Shown here one piece after another: positions 8,198-16,838 of a DNA stretch of 64,000 bases (the stretch's first letter is position 1; the number at the start of each line of letters is the position of its first letter). The translations under genes and the position numbers were made by a program. Source of the stretch: Amycolatopsis sp. QT-25 (lineage in GTDB: Bacteria > Actinomycetota > Actinomycetes > Mycobacteriales > Pseudonocardiaceae); contig NZ_CP120210.1 of the NCBI RefSeq assembly GCF_029369745.1, forward strand, positions 5,766,001-5,830,000. The letters are read 5' to 3'. The notes below the pieces were generated by a model. The model was not told the DNA's origin. It worked only from the letters and a program-made list of their open reading frames with translations, and ran no database searches.

Positions 8198-8309
8198 AAT
8201 GAAGGGACCTTTCCTCGCAAATTTTGCGAGGAAAGGTCCCTTCATTGCAGAACACGACTGGGGCGCGGGGGATGCGGCCTCCGGATGCGTCAGTGCGCCG
8301 GAGGAAGGG

Positions 8310-10670
8310 TCAGGCCTCCGAGCGCTTCACCAGATGCCGGCCGATCCACCAGGCCGCTTCCACGAGCACGATGCCCACCCCGGCACAGGCGAACGCCGAC
8401 AGCGTGTACGCGCTCACGCTCGGATCCAGCGCGAAGAACTTTTGCGTGAACGGGATCAGGAACAACGCGAGCGTCAGCACGACCATCCCGCCGATCAACA
8501 GGATCTTCCACCACCGGTACGGGCGCGCGACGATCCCGAGCACCCACAGCGCGATCGCGATGAGGGTGATCAGCGCGGTCGTCCCCGCCTGGATCTTGTC
8601 CACTTCGGACTGACCGGATCCCTTGTACACCAGCAGGTAGCTCACGAAGGTCGCGGTGGCGATGATCAGCCCGGCCGGAACGGCCATCCGCATCACCCGG
8701 CCGACGAAGCCGGAGCGGGCGCGTTCGTTGTTCGGCGCGAGCGAAAGCACGAAGGCGGGCAAGCCGATCGTGAACCACGCGGTGATGGTGATGTGCCGCG
8801 GCAGGAACGGGAACGGCACCTGCGCGATGCCGACCATCAGCGCCAGCAGCACCGAGTAGACCGTCTTGGTGAGGAACAGGTTCGAGACGCGCTCGATGTT
8901 GCCGATCACCCGCCGCCCCTCGGCGACGACGTGCGGCAGGGTGGCGAACTTGTCGTCCAGGAGCACGATCTGCGCGACCGCGCGAGTGGCGGGGCTGCCG
9001 GCGCCCATGGCGACACCGATGTCCGCGTCCTTCAGCGCGAGGACGTCGTTCACGCCGTCGCCGGTCATCGCGACGGTGTGGCCCTTCGACTGCAGGGCAC
9101 CGACCATCGCGCGTTTTTGCAGCGGGGTGACGCGGCCGAAGACAGCGCGGTCCTCGACGGTGTCGGCCAGCTTCTCGGCGTCCTCCGGCAGCTTCCGCGC
9201 GTCGACGGGTTTGTCCGCGCCCGGCAGATCCAGGGTGCCCGCGACGGCGCCCACCGAAATGGCGTTGTCGCCGGAGATGACCTTGACCGCGACGTCCTGA
9301 TGCGCGAAGAAGTCCAGGGTGTCCTTCGCGTCCGGGCGGACCTTCTGCTCCAGCACCACGAGCGCGACCGGCTCGATGTCGCCAGGCCCCTCGGGGGCGT
9401 CGACGGCTCGCTCCGCACGGCCCAGCAACAACACGCGCAGGCCGCGAGAGCCGATCTTCTCGGCCTCCGCCCGGTGTTCCCCTTCGGGCAGCAGGACGTC
9501 GGCCGCGCCGAGCACCCAGTCGCCGTCGGCGCCGAACGAGGCACCGCTCCACTTGCGCGCCGAGGAGAACGGCATGGTCGTGGAGATCCGCCAGCCCGGG
9601 TCGGTCCGGTGCGCCTCCGCGATCGCCTGCAGGCTCGCGTTCGGCCGGGGATCGGCGGCGGCGAGCGCGGCCAGCGCGTGGTCCACCGGGTGGCCCGGCG
9701 TGATCTCCCGGACCTCGGAAAGCCGCATCGCGTTCTCGGTGAGCGTGCCGGTCTTGTCCGCGCACACCACGTCGACCCTGGCGAGGCCCTCGATCGCCGG
9801 GAGTTCCTGCACCAGGCACTGGCGCTTGCCCAGCCGGATGACACCGACCGCCAGCGCGACGCTGGTCATCAGCACCAGTCCTTCGGGCACCATCGGCACG
9901 AGCGCCGCGACCATGCCGCGCAGCGCGTCCGGCCACGCCTGGTCGCCCATGAGCTGGTTGTAGATGGTCAGCGCGCCCGCTGGGACGAGCAGGTACGTGA
10001 TGAACTTGAGGATCCTGTCGATGCCTTGGCGCAGCTCCGACTTCACCAGGGTGAACTTGCTGGCCTCCGCGGCCAGTTTCGCCGCGTAGGATTCGTCGCC
10101 GATGACGTCCGCGCGGTAGGTGCCGCTGCCCGCGACGACGAAGCTGCCGGAGAGCACCTTGTCGCCGGGCTGTTTGACCACCGGATCGGACTCGCCGGTC
10201 AGCAGCGACTCGTCGACCTCCAGCGCGTCGGCCGTCAGCGTCGGGCCGTCGACGACGATCTTGTCGCCGGGCCCCAGTTCGACGAGGTCGCCGAGCACGA
10301 CGTCCTCCGGGGCGATCTCGGCACTCCGTCCGTCACGGCGGACCGTCGGCTTCGCCTGCCCGACGATGGCGAGCCGTTCCAAGGTCCGTTTCGCCCGGAG
10401 TTCCTGGATGATGCCGACCGCGCTGTTGACGATGATCAGTCCGCCGAACAGCCCGTCGATGAAGTATCCCGTCGACAGGATGAGCACGAACAGCACGCCG
10501 TAGATGGCGTTGATCCGGGTGAAGACGTTCGCGCGGATGATCTCGCCGGTGGTCCGGCTGGTCTTCGTCGAGACGACGTTGGTCTGGCCCGCGGCCACCC
10601 GCTGGGCGACCTCTTCGCTGGTGAGCCCCCTCGAGGCGTCGGTCAGCAGGGCCGGCTGATCTGGTGCCAT
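8310..10670 (-). CDS. Cation-translocating P-type ATPase (HAD-IC)
   Basis: An integral membrane ion pump of 786 residues from the ATG at 10670. The phosphorylation site DKTGTL has Asp305, the actuator domain has TGES at 158-161, and the ion-site helix carries PMVPEGL (about 260-265). [17 protein letters not shown] is the hinge motif of the P domain. Six or more membrane helices are arranged in the usual 2+2+4/6 pattern. There is no N-terminal heavy-metal CxxC domain, and the PEGL motif resembles the Ca2+/Mg2+-type (P2/P3-like) branch, so heavy metals are unlikely; the ion is not determinable. It follows two small genes on the same strand. Confidence 0.9.
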   Translation of the reverse strand: MAPDQPALLTDASRGLTSEEVAQRVAAGQTNVVSTKTSRTTGEIIRANVFTRINAIYGVLFVLILSTGYFIDGLFGGLIIVNSAVGIIQELRAKRTLERLAIVGQAKPTVRRDGRSAEIAPEDVVLGDLVELGPGDKIVVDGPTLTADALEVDESLLTGESDPVVKQPGDKVLSGSFVVAGSGTYRADVIGDESYAAKLAAEASKFTLVKSELRQGIDRILKFITYLLVPAGALTIYNQLMGDQAWPDALRGMVAALVPMVPEGLVLMTSVALAVGVIRLGKRQCLVQELPAIEGLARVDVVCADKTGTLTENAMRLSEVREITPGHPVDHALAALAAADPRPNASLQAIAEAHRTDPGWRISTTMPFSSARKWSGASFGADGDWVLGAADVLLPEGEHRAEAEKIGSRGLRVLLLGRAERAVDAPEGPGDIEPVALVVLEQKVRPDAKDTLDFFAHQDVAVKVISGDNAISVGAVAGTLDLPGADKPVDARKLPEDAEKLADTVEDRAVFGRVTPLQKRAMVGALQSKGHTVAMTGDGVNDVLALKDADIGVAMGAGSPATRAVAQIVLLDDKFATLPHVVAEGRRVIGNIERVSNLFLTKTVYSVLLALMVGIAQVPFPFLPRHITITAWFTIGLPAFVLSLAPNNERARSGFVGRVMRMAVPAGLIIATATFVSYLLVYKGSGQSEVDKIQAGTTALITLIAIALWVLGIVARPYRWWKILLIGGMVVLTLALFLIPFTQKFFALDPSVSAYTLSAFACAGVGIVLVEAAWWIGRHLVKRSEA

Positions 10671-10735
10671 GCCCGCGACTCTATTCCGCCCGGTTCCCGC
10701 CCGCGTCAGCCTGGGGGACCATGTCATCCCTTACT

Positions 10736-11329
10736 TCAGCATCTTTCGTGTTCGGGGTTCGTACCGCCTTCGGTGGTGTCGACGCGCCACGATCCGCTCT
10801 CCAGCCGCAGCGGCAGCACCAGCCGCCAGCGGATGCACGCCTCCGGCAGGTACACCGGCGCGTCTTCGACGTCCTGCGTACTGGTGAAGGCGACGAGGAC
10901 CCGGAGCGTGCTCGGCGCGCCCGGCTCGATGCGGTAGACGAGGATGTTGCCGTCCCGAGTGGACTGATAGTCCTTCTTCCACTCCGCCGCCGTCTTGGTC
11001 TTGGCCCGTTCCCGGGTGACCACCGATGTCCACTTCGGATAGTCGCGTTCGTTGATGGAATCGAAATACCCCTGCAGTACCTGCCGGGCGCTCTGGTACT
11101 GCGGATGCGCGAAGACGTCGGGAGTCACCTCGACGGTGGGCGAGCCGGGCTGCGCCCCCGGCGCGACCGACGTCGGCGAGTCGTCGACGACCGGTTCGGT
11201 GGGCGCGGCTTCCGGGCGCGTGTAGAGATCGCGTGCCAGCAGCCCGACGCCGACGGTCAGGGAGACCACGACCACGATGACGGGGATCAGCCACCGCTGG
11301 CGAGAGAAGGGGCGAGGCTGGGCGGTCAC
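10736..11329 (-). CDS. Membrane-anchored protein of unknown function
   Basis: A 197-residue protein with a short cytoplasmic N-terminus, one membrane span at about residues 13-32 (WLIPVIVVVVSLTVGVGLLA) and an extracytoplasmic domain after a Pro/Ala/Thr-rich linker. The domain has SARQVLQGYFDSINERDYPKW, reminiscent of NTF2-like or Mce-associated folds, but I do not recognise a family. It lies 66 bases upstream of the P-type ATPase and 42 bases downstream of the DUF3145 gene, all on the minus strand, so co-transcription is plausible. Confidence 0.6.
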   Translation of the reverse strand: MTAQPRPFSRQRWLIPVIVVVVSLTVGVGLLARDLYTRPEAAPTEPVVDDSPTSVAPGAQPGSPTVEVTPDVFAHPQYQSARQVLQGYFDSINERDYPKWTSVVTRERAKTKTAAEWKKDYQSTRDGNILVYRIEPGAPSTLRVLVAFTSTQDVEDAPVYLPEACIRWRLVLPLRLESGSWRVDTTEGGTNPEHERC

Positions 11330-11371
11330 CCTGGAAGGTTAGCCGCCCGCCTCTTCCGTCATCACCGGCGT

Positions 11372-11875
11372 CTACCCGACTTGGTGCAGCCAGGTGACCG
11401 GGGCACCGTCACCGGCGTGCCGATACGGTTCGAGCGCTTCGTCCCAGTTGGCGGCGAGGAGCTCGTCGAGCTTGTGCGCCAGCGATTCGCCGGTGCGGAC
11501 CTTGCTCACGAGAGCGCGCAACTGGTCCTCACCCACGACGATGTCGCCGTTGGCGCTGGTCCTGCCGTGCCACAGGCCGAGACCAGGGGCGAAACAGAAC
11601 CTCTCGCCGTCGACCCCCGCACTGGGCTCTTCGGTGACTTCGAACCTGATCATCGGCCACGCCTTGAGCGCGGACGCCAGCTTTCCGCCGGTGCCCGAAG
11701 GCGCACGCCAACCACATTCGGCGCGGAGCTGTCCCGGACTGGCGGGTTGCGCCGTCCACTTCAACTCGACTCGGGCACCCAGGGTGCCCGAAATGGCCCA
11801 CTCGACGTGCGGACACACCGCAGACGGCGACGAGTGGACGTACACCACGCCACGGGTGTTGCCACGGGTGCTCAC
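11372..11875 (-). CDS. DUF3145 family protein
   Basis: A 167-residue soluble protein from a GTG at 11875 with an aggag ribosome site nearby (cggaggtcagcagtg). The family is largely restricted to Actinobacteria and has no assigned function. Recognisable segments are RGVVYVHSSPSAVCPHVEWA at the N-terminus, LRAECGWRAPSGTGGKLAS, FEVTEEPS and DELLAANWDEALEPYRHAG near the C-terminus. It is the first gene of a small minus-strand group that continues through an unknown membrane protein to the ATPase. Confidence 0.85.
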   Translation of the reverse strand: MSTRGNTRGVVYVHSSPSAVCPHVEWAISGTLGARVELKWTAQPASPGQLRAECGWRAPSGTGGKLASALKAWPMIRFEVTEEPSAGVDGERFCFAPGLGLWHGRTSANGDIVVGEDQLRALVSKVRTGESLAHKLDELLAANWDEALEPYRHAGDGAPVTWLHQVG

Positions 11876-12318
11876 TGCTGACCTCCGCTACTCGACGAGG
11901 GGCGTCTTCCCCTACGACCTCGCGAGCTGCGCTGGTCAGGTGGCTCGTGCCGCCTCCCGGTACGCGTGAGCACATTGTGCACCCCAACTGTGCTGTTTGG
12001 CCACATGAACACCATAAGTCGCACAGGATTGGGACGCGTGACTCACGTGAAGCATCCTCGCCTCCGTTGACCCCGGTATGGCGATGGTGCCGCGTTCCGC
12101 GCTGTCCGAGCCCACGGGCGCTGGTCAGTGGGTGACGGCGCTCACAAGGATTCACCACTTTCCCGGAGCGACTTCACCGCGCCTACGTGGGACGTGTTGC
12201 CCCCTCGAATCGATACAGCGGCGCGAAGCAGCCCTATCGAGGGAGGTGGCGGGGGCGAGGATGGGCGAAGGGAGGCGCTAGTTTGTGCAGCGAGATCGAC
12301 GAGATGGGGAGGGGTTCG
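11876..12318. other. Divergent intergenic region
   Basis: The 443 bases between the DUF3145 gene (leftward) and the membrane protein (rightward) should hold two promoters. I see no RNA gene and no convincing open frame. AT-richer sequence lies at 11968-12030 (cacattgtgcaccccaactg, gaacaccataagtcgcac), the most likely control region for the leftward gene. No known operator was recognised. Confidence 0.35.
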
Positions 12319-13770
12319 GTGCGACTCGTTCGCCTCGCTCAACAGCCGTCCCGGGTGGCCGAGGACGTCCGCGCCGCGCTGGCCTCACTGGGCCGGGGCG
12401 GCAACGTCGTCGGCGGCGTCGCCCTGATCGGTGTCAGCCCGGTCGAAGGGCGGCCGGTGGAGGCCGTCGTCGTCATGCCGAAGGGCATCCTCATCGTCAT
12501 CGGTGTCGACCTGCCGGACCCGGCGTTGAAACTCGAAGCCCCGCTCGGCGGGCCGTGGAAGGCCGACGGCTGGCCGCTGGTCCACGGTGACACCTCGATC
12601 AACCCGGCCACGGACGCGCTCTCGCTGTCCGCCGCGTGCACCCACCGGATCGCGGACGTCGCGCCCGGCGCCGGGCCGATCGGCACGATCATCGCCGTCG
12701 GCCCCTATGTGGAGACGGTCGACCAGCCCGCCGCGGACCTCGCCGGCTCGGTCCGTGTCCTCTATCCGACGGCGACGACGATGCTCGCCGCGACGGTCTC
12801 GCTGGCCACCGCGCCCCGTCCCCGCTCGGTCCGGCAGGCGCGGGACCTGATCGCCGCGCTCGCCCCGGACGCGCCGCCGATGTCCGAGGAGATGTTGCTC
12901 GGCGAGGGTTTCAGCGTCCACTCCGACGACGAGCCGACGGTGATCCGCGAGAACCCGCTCGTCGCCGTCGCCCCGACGGTTCCGGTACGGCATCCAGGGA
13001 AGGCGAAGAGAGCGGCGAAACCGGCCGTCCCTCCCGTCGACCCCGCGCGGGCCGCCTCGCCCGTTCAGCCTGTTCGGCAGGCCGTCGCCACGAAGCCCAC
13101 TCCCCCGGCCGGGCAAGTCCCGCCACCGGCGGCGGCTCCCGCCGAGCCCGCCCCGAAGAAACCGCACCAGTCCAAGACGGTGAGGTGGCTTCCGGTCGCC
13201 GCGATCGGCCTGCTCATCGTGCTGCTGGTCGCGGCCATCAGCGTGGCCTCCGGCGGTGACGACACCGCGTCCACGCGAACTCCCCCGCCGCCGACCCCGG
13301 CCACCAGTCCTCCACCGCCGGGCAGCAGCGCGGTCGAGAACATCCAGTTCACCTCGCGGGCGTCGGCCGCGGATCAGAAATGCGCGTCGCACGCGTACGG
13401 GGACGTCCAAGCGAGCCTTCAGCGGACGAGTTGCGCAGGGGTGAAACGGGCCAGCTTCGCCAGTTCCATCGACGGCCGGGCCGCCGCGGCGACGATCGCC
13501 GTCGTGGAATTCCCGGACACCGGACAGGCGACCGCGTTCAAGGCCACCGCCGACACCCCCGGCGGTGGCGGCATCCTCGATCTCGCCACCGAGACCGGCC
13601 AGTGGCAGGGCGAGGTCCCGGTGTTCGAGGGCGCCGCCTACCAGAGCAGCGTGGACGGCAAGGCGGTCCGGCTGGTCCAGGTGGTGTGGGTGCCGGGACC
13701 GTCTACTGCGGACGATCCCGGCCTGGTCCGCGGCGCGAAGGCCGCGCTCGAACTGCCCGTGACCGGCTAA
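12319..13770 (+). CDS. Single-span membrane protein of unknown function
   Basis: About 483 residues from the GTG at 12319, chosen because ggggagggg sits 5 bases before it; an in-frame ATG at 12304 is possible. The cytoplasmic N-terminal domain (about 190 residues, VRLVRLAQQPSRVAEDVRAA) has alternating strands (PVEAVVVMPKGILIVIGVDL) and is not a family I know. A Pro/Ala-rich linker follows, then one membrane span (WLPVAAIGLLIVLLVAAISV) and an extracytoplasmic domain with three cysteines (KCASHAYG, LQRTSCAG). The layout resembles actinobacterial cell-envelope sensor or anchor proteins. The stop codon overlaps that of the converging flavoprotein gene. Confidence 0.7.
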   Translation: MRLVRLAQQPSRVAEDVRAALASLGRGGNVVGGVALIGVSPVEGRPVEAVVVMPKGILIVIGVDLPDPALKLEAPLGGPWKADGWPLVHGDTSINPATDALSLSAACTHRIADVAPGAGPIGTIIAVGPYVETVDQPAADLAGSVRVLYPTATTMLAATVSLATAPRPRSVRQARDLIAALAPDAPPMSEEMLLGEGFSVHSDDEPTVIRENPLVAVAPTVPVRHPGKAKRAAKPAVPPVDPARAASPVQPVRQAVATKPTPPAGQVPPPAAAPAEPAPKKPHQSKTVRWLPVAAIGLLIVLLVAAISVASGGDDTASTRTPPPPTPATSPPPPGSSAVENIQFTSRASAADQKCASHAYGDVQASLQRTSCAGVKRASFASSIDGRAAAATIAVVEFPDTGQATAFKATADTPGGGGILDLATETGQWQGEVPVFEGAAYQSSVDGKAVRLVQVVWVPGPSTADDPGLVRGAKAALELPVTG

Positions 13771-15161
13771 AGCCCGTACGCCTCCAGCAGGCGCAGCCAT
13801 ACCTCGCTGATCGTCGGGAACGACGGGACCGCGTGCCACAGCCTCGACAGCGGGACCTCCCCGACGATCGCGATCGTCGCCGAATGCAGCAGTTCGGACA
13901 CGTCCTGCCCGACGAAGGTCGCGCCGAGGAGGACACCGCGTTCGGTGTCGACGATGATCCGCGCCTTGCCCGCGTAACCGTCCGCGTGCAGCGAAGAACC
14001 GGCGACCGCGATGTCGATGTCGACGACGCGGTGCGGCTTGCCCTCCTCCGGCCCGGCGAGCCCGACCGAAGCGACCTCCGGGTCGGTGAAGACGACCTGC
14101 GGGATGGCGTGGTGATCGGCCGTGGCGCTGTGCGCGCTCCACGCGGCGGAATCGACCGGCTTGCCCGCCGCCTGTGCGGCCACGGAGTCACCGGCGGCCC
14201 TGGCCGCGTATTTGCCCTGATGGGTCAGCGGCGCCCGGCCGGTGACGTCTCCGACGGCGAACAGCCAGTCACCGTCCACAGCGGACACACGGCCGTTGTC
14301 GTCCGTCTCGAGCGGCGCGCCGGCTTCGAGCCCGAGCGACTCCACGCCGAGCCCGTCGGTCGCCGGGCGGCGGCCGGTGGCGACGAGCAGTTCGTCGACG
14401 ACCAACCGGTCACCGCCCTTCAACGCCAATTCCTTGCCACCGTCCACTGCGGACACGGAGTCGAGGCCGGAGCCGGTGTGCACGGTGACCCCGGCTTCGC
14501 GGAGTCCCGCGATGACGGCGTCACCCGCGAAGTCCGGCAGCCGCGGCAGGGGACGCGCGCCCGAAACGATCAGGTGGACTTCGGCGCCGAGCGTGGCGAA
14601 GGCCTGCGCCATCTCCACTCCGACGACACCGCCACCCAGTACGCCGAGACGGCCCGGAACCTTCTCCGCCGAAGTCGCCTCTCGCGAACCCCACGGGGAA
14701 ACGGTGTCCAGTCCGGGGATCGACGGCGTCCGCGGCACACTGCCCGTGGCGACGATCACGGCGTGCCGCGCGGTCAGCACGTCACCGCCGTCGACCGTGA
14801 CCTCCCGCTCACCGCTGATGCGGCCGTGCCCGCGGATCGGGACGATCCCGACGCCTTCGGCCCACTCGACCTGTCCGGTGTCGTCTCCCTTGCCGGTGAA
14901 CCGGTCACGGCGCGCGAACACCGCGGCCGGGTCGACCGCGTCACCCACCGGGACACCGGGGACCCGCTTGGCGGCGGCGAGGAGGTTCCCCGGCCGCAGC
15001 AGCGCCTTGCTCGGAATGCAGGCCCAGTAAGAACATTCGCCGCCGAAGCGTTCGTGTTCGACGAGCGCGACCCGGAGTCCGCCGCGCGCCGCCCGTTCGG
15101 CCGCGACCTCGCCGACGGGGCCGCCTCCGATCACGATCACGTCAAAAGTCTGTGCTGACAT
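13767..15161 (-). CDS. FAD-dependent NAD(P)-disulfide oxidoreductase family flavoprotein
   Basis: A class I pyridine nucleotide-disulfide oxidoreductase of about 464 residues from the ATG at 15161 (MSAQTFDVIVIGGGPVGEVA). It has an N-terminal FAD Rossmann motif, a central NAD(P) motif (GVLGGGVVGVEMAQAF), the second FAD motif LFAVGDVTGRAPLTHQG and a dimerisation domain. The redox motif is ECSYWACIPSK: both cysteines (43 and 48) are present but the intervening residues are SYWA instead of the usual LNVG. The C-terminal HPxxxE active-site pair of lipoamide and glutathione reductases is not evident (SRLWHAVPSFPTISEVW instead). Substrate unknown; it may not reduce a classical disulfide. Confidence 0.85.
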   Translation of the reverse strand: MSAQTFDVIVIGGGPVGEVAAERAARGGLRVALVEHERFGGECSYWACIPSKALLRPGNLLAAAKRVPGVPVGDAVDPAAVFARRDRFTGKGDDTGQVEWAEGVGIVPIRGHGRISGEREVTVDGGDVLTARHAVIVATGSVPRTPSIPGLDTVSPWGSREATSAEKVPGRLGVLGGGVVGVEMAQAFATLGAEVHLIVSGARPLPRLPDFAGDAVIAGLREAGVTVHTGSGLDSVSAVDGGKELALKGGDRLVVDELLVATGRRPATDGLGVESLGLEAGAPLETDDNGRVSAVDGDWLFAVGDVTGRAPLTHQGKYAARAAGDSVAAQAAGKPVDSAAWSAHSATADHHAIPQVVFTDPEVASVGLAGPEEGKPHRVVDIDIAVAGSSLHADGYAGKARIIVDTERGVLLGATFVGQDVSELLHSATIAIVGEVPLSRLWHAVPSFPTISEVWLRLLEAYGL

Positions 15162-15296
15162 GCATTCAGCGCACACCACCGCGCAGCTTCGCGCAACCTG
15201 CCGCTATCCTCGTGTCGCTGCGTGAGTCATCAGCCGCGGGTTCAGGTTGCACCGTGCCGGTTACGCAGTAGAACGATCGAGCGCGGGAGGTTTTTC

Positions 15297-16004
15297 ATGG
15301 CCAGGAACACTGCTGTGCATTTGCTGGATGATCTGACCGGTGAGGCGGCCGAAGAAACGGTCGCTTTCGCTTTGGACGGAATCGCTTACGACATCGACCT
15401 TTCGGCCGACAACGCCACCGCACTCCGGGAAATCCTGCGTGCCTATGTGGAGAACGGCCGACGGATCGGTGGACGGAAACTGCGGCCGCGGATCGTGCAG
15501 CGGCCCAAGGGCGCGCGGGTGTCGAAGTCGACCCCGAAGACCACGGCCACCGCCGCGAAGGCCGAGGCGAAGCCGGGCCGCAAGCCCGCCGCGAAGGGTG
15601 TCGCCGGCCGCAAGCCCGCCGCCGCCAAGGCCGCTCCCAAGACCACCGCCGCGAAGACCACCGCCGCCAAGGCGGAGGCGAAGGCTCCCGCCAAGACCAC
15701 GGCGAAAGCCACCGCTGCCAAGGCGAAGTCGGCCCGCGGCACGGCGGCGAAGGCCACCTCGGCCAAGACTCCGGCCGGTCGCGCGAAGACCTCCACCGCG
15801 ACCAAGACCACGGTCAAGGCAGCGCCGAAGGCCGCGGCCAAGACGGCGGCCGCCCCGAAGGCAGCCGCCGCGAAGACGACGGCCGCCAAGGCCGCGCCGA
15901 AGGCCGCCGCCGGCACCCCGGCGAAGAAGGCCGTGGAGCCGAAGAAGACCACGCGCGCCGCCCGCAAGGTGCCCGCCGTCACTTTCTCGGCCACCGAAAA
16001 GTAG
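15297..16004 (+). CDS. Lsr2-type dimerisation domain fused to a lysine/alanine-rich histone H1-like tail
   Basis: A 235-residue basic protein from the ATG at 15297 with a strong ribosome site (gggagg). Residues 1-60 (MARNTAVHLLDDLTGEAAEE to YVENGRRIGGR) match the N-terminal oligomerisation domain of Lsr2, the actinobacterial H-NS analogue. The expected C-terminal DNA-binding domain with its RGR minor-groove motif is absent. Residues about 75-225 are instead a run of short Ala/Lys/Thr/Pro repeats (KTTAAK, KAAPK, KAAAKT), as in histone H1 and the tails of actinobacterial HupB. It should bind nucleoid DNA by charge while dimerising through the Lsr2 part; this is inference. Short internal repeats make replication slippage likely. 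It is divergent from the flavoprotein gene. Confidence 0.85.
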   Translation: MARNTAVHLLDDLTGEAAEETVAFALDGIAYDIDLSADNATALREILRAYVENGRRIGGRKLRPRIVQRPKGARVSKSTPKTTATAAKAEAKPGRKPAAKGVAGRKPAAAKAAPKTTAAKTTAAKAEAKAPAKTTAKATAAKAKSARGTAAKATSAKTPAGRAKTSTATKTTVKAAPKAAAKTAAAPKAAAAKTTAAKAAPKAAAGTPAKKAVEPKKTTRAARKVPAVTFSATEK

Positions 16005-16008
16005 CCGC

Positions 16009-16054
16009 CATAAAAGGGCCCCATTCGCGGTAAGGCGAATGGGGCCCCTTTATG
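16009..16054. repeat. Palindromic repeat/terminator between converging genes
   Basis: Arms of 20 bases (cataaaagggccccattcgc and its complement, one mismatch) enclose a six-base loop. It starts 5 bases after the stop of the Lsr2-like gene and 29 bases before the end of the lipoate ligase gene on the other strand, so it can terminate both. The outer TAAA(A/G)GG...CCTTTA arm is a variant of the window-wide palindrome family. Confidence 0.8.
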
Positions 16055-16082
16055 CCATAAGTGATTCGTCCCTACACCCGGC

Positions 16083-16838
16083 TCACCCTTGCGAGGCCGG
16101 CCGCTGAGCCCCTTCCGAATGCCACTCCGGATACCCGTACCGCGTGTGCCGGAGCGAGCGGTGCCACTCCCGCTCCTCGGCCGAGGGCTTCCTGGTGGCG
16201 AGTTCACCCAGTCGGGCGGCCGCCGCCACACGGACCGCGGCCGTGACTTCGGCAACACCTTTGCGCAGGCCATGCTCGGCGAGCGACGCGACCGGGCTCC
16301 GGTGGGAGTCGAGCGGACGGGGATCCGCGGGTGCCGAAGTGAGGTATCGGCCGACTCGTTCGGCCGCGGTCGACACGAGCAGTGTCGAATGCGCGAGCAA
16401 GCCCGTTCTCGTCCGGAACACGGCGAAACCGCACAGCTTCGCGTCACCGACGAACAGTCCCCGATCACCGAGCCGCGACGGCAGCCCGAGTTCGGCCACC
16501 GTCGCGGTCATCAGTTCCCCGAGCGCTTCGAGCGGCTTGACGGCTTTCGCCGCCAGGCCCAGCCCGGGCAGGACGAGGGTGATGTTGAGATTGCCGGGAT
16601 CGTGGAACACGGTGCCGCCGCCGCTGGCCCGGCGCAGCACCGGGACGCCGTCAGCCGCGCAGACGTCGGCCTTGACCTCGCGTTCGATTTTCTGTCCCCG
16701 GCCCACGACCACGGCATCGGTGTTGCGCCAGATCCACAGGACCGGCGCCTCCGGTGCGGCACGCAGGAGGGCTTCGTCGAACGCGAGGTTGTCGGCCGGG
16801 TCGTCGAACGAGGCGACGACTTCCGAGGGACCGATCAC
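16083..16838 (-). CDS. lplA: Lipoate-protein ligase A family protein
   Basis: Attaches lipoate (or octanoate) to E2/GcvH lipoyl domains, or a close relative such as a biotin/lipoate transferase. The 251-residue protein has the substrate-binding RRASGGGTVFHDPGNLN motif near residues 68-84 and GDAKLCGFAVFRT with the conserved lysine. It lacks a long C-terminal accessory domain, so it may be a LipM/LplA-core enzyme. Its ATG overlaps the end of pntB by four bases, making it the last gene of the transhydrogenase operon; both functions concern mitochondrial-type central metabolism, but a direct link is not established. Confidence 0.85.
   Translation of the reverse strand: MIGPSEVVASFDDPADNLAFDEALLRAAPEAPVLWIWRNTDAVVVGRGQKIEREVKADVCAADGVPVLRRASGGGTVFHDPGNLNITLVLPGLGLAAKAVKPLEALGELMTATVAELGLPSRLGDRGLFVGDAKLCGFAVFRTRTGLLAHSTLLVSTAAERVGRYLTSAPADPRPLDSHRSPVASLAEHGLRKGVAEVTAAVRVAAAARLGELATRKPSAEEREWHRSLRHTRYGYPEWHSEGAQRPASQG

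Larger units (their letters stand above)
7273..8250. repeat. Palindromic repeat copy split by the IS element
   Basis: Right of the IS, 8198-8221 and 8223-8250 form a stem centred on base 8222. The four outermost bases of the left arm (ctgc) are missing there but are found at 7273-7276, immediately left of the IS. Removing the IS and one copy of AAT gives a continuous perfect palindrome with 28-base arms (ctgcaatgaagggacctttc... outward to centre). It lies between the converging fabF and the ATPase gene, about 40 bases from the copy at 7176. Confidence 0.85.

Noticed and set aside
8199-10937. A 912-codon plus-strand open frame
   Set aside because: It is antisense to the P-type ATPase, has Arg/His/Asp-rich low-complexity composition typical of reverse-strand frames in high-GC DNA, and no protein motif.
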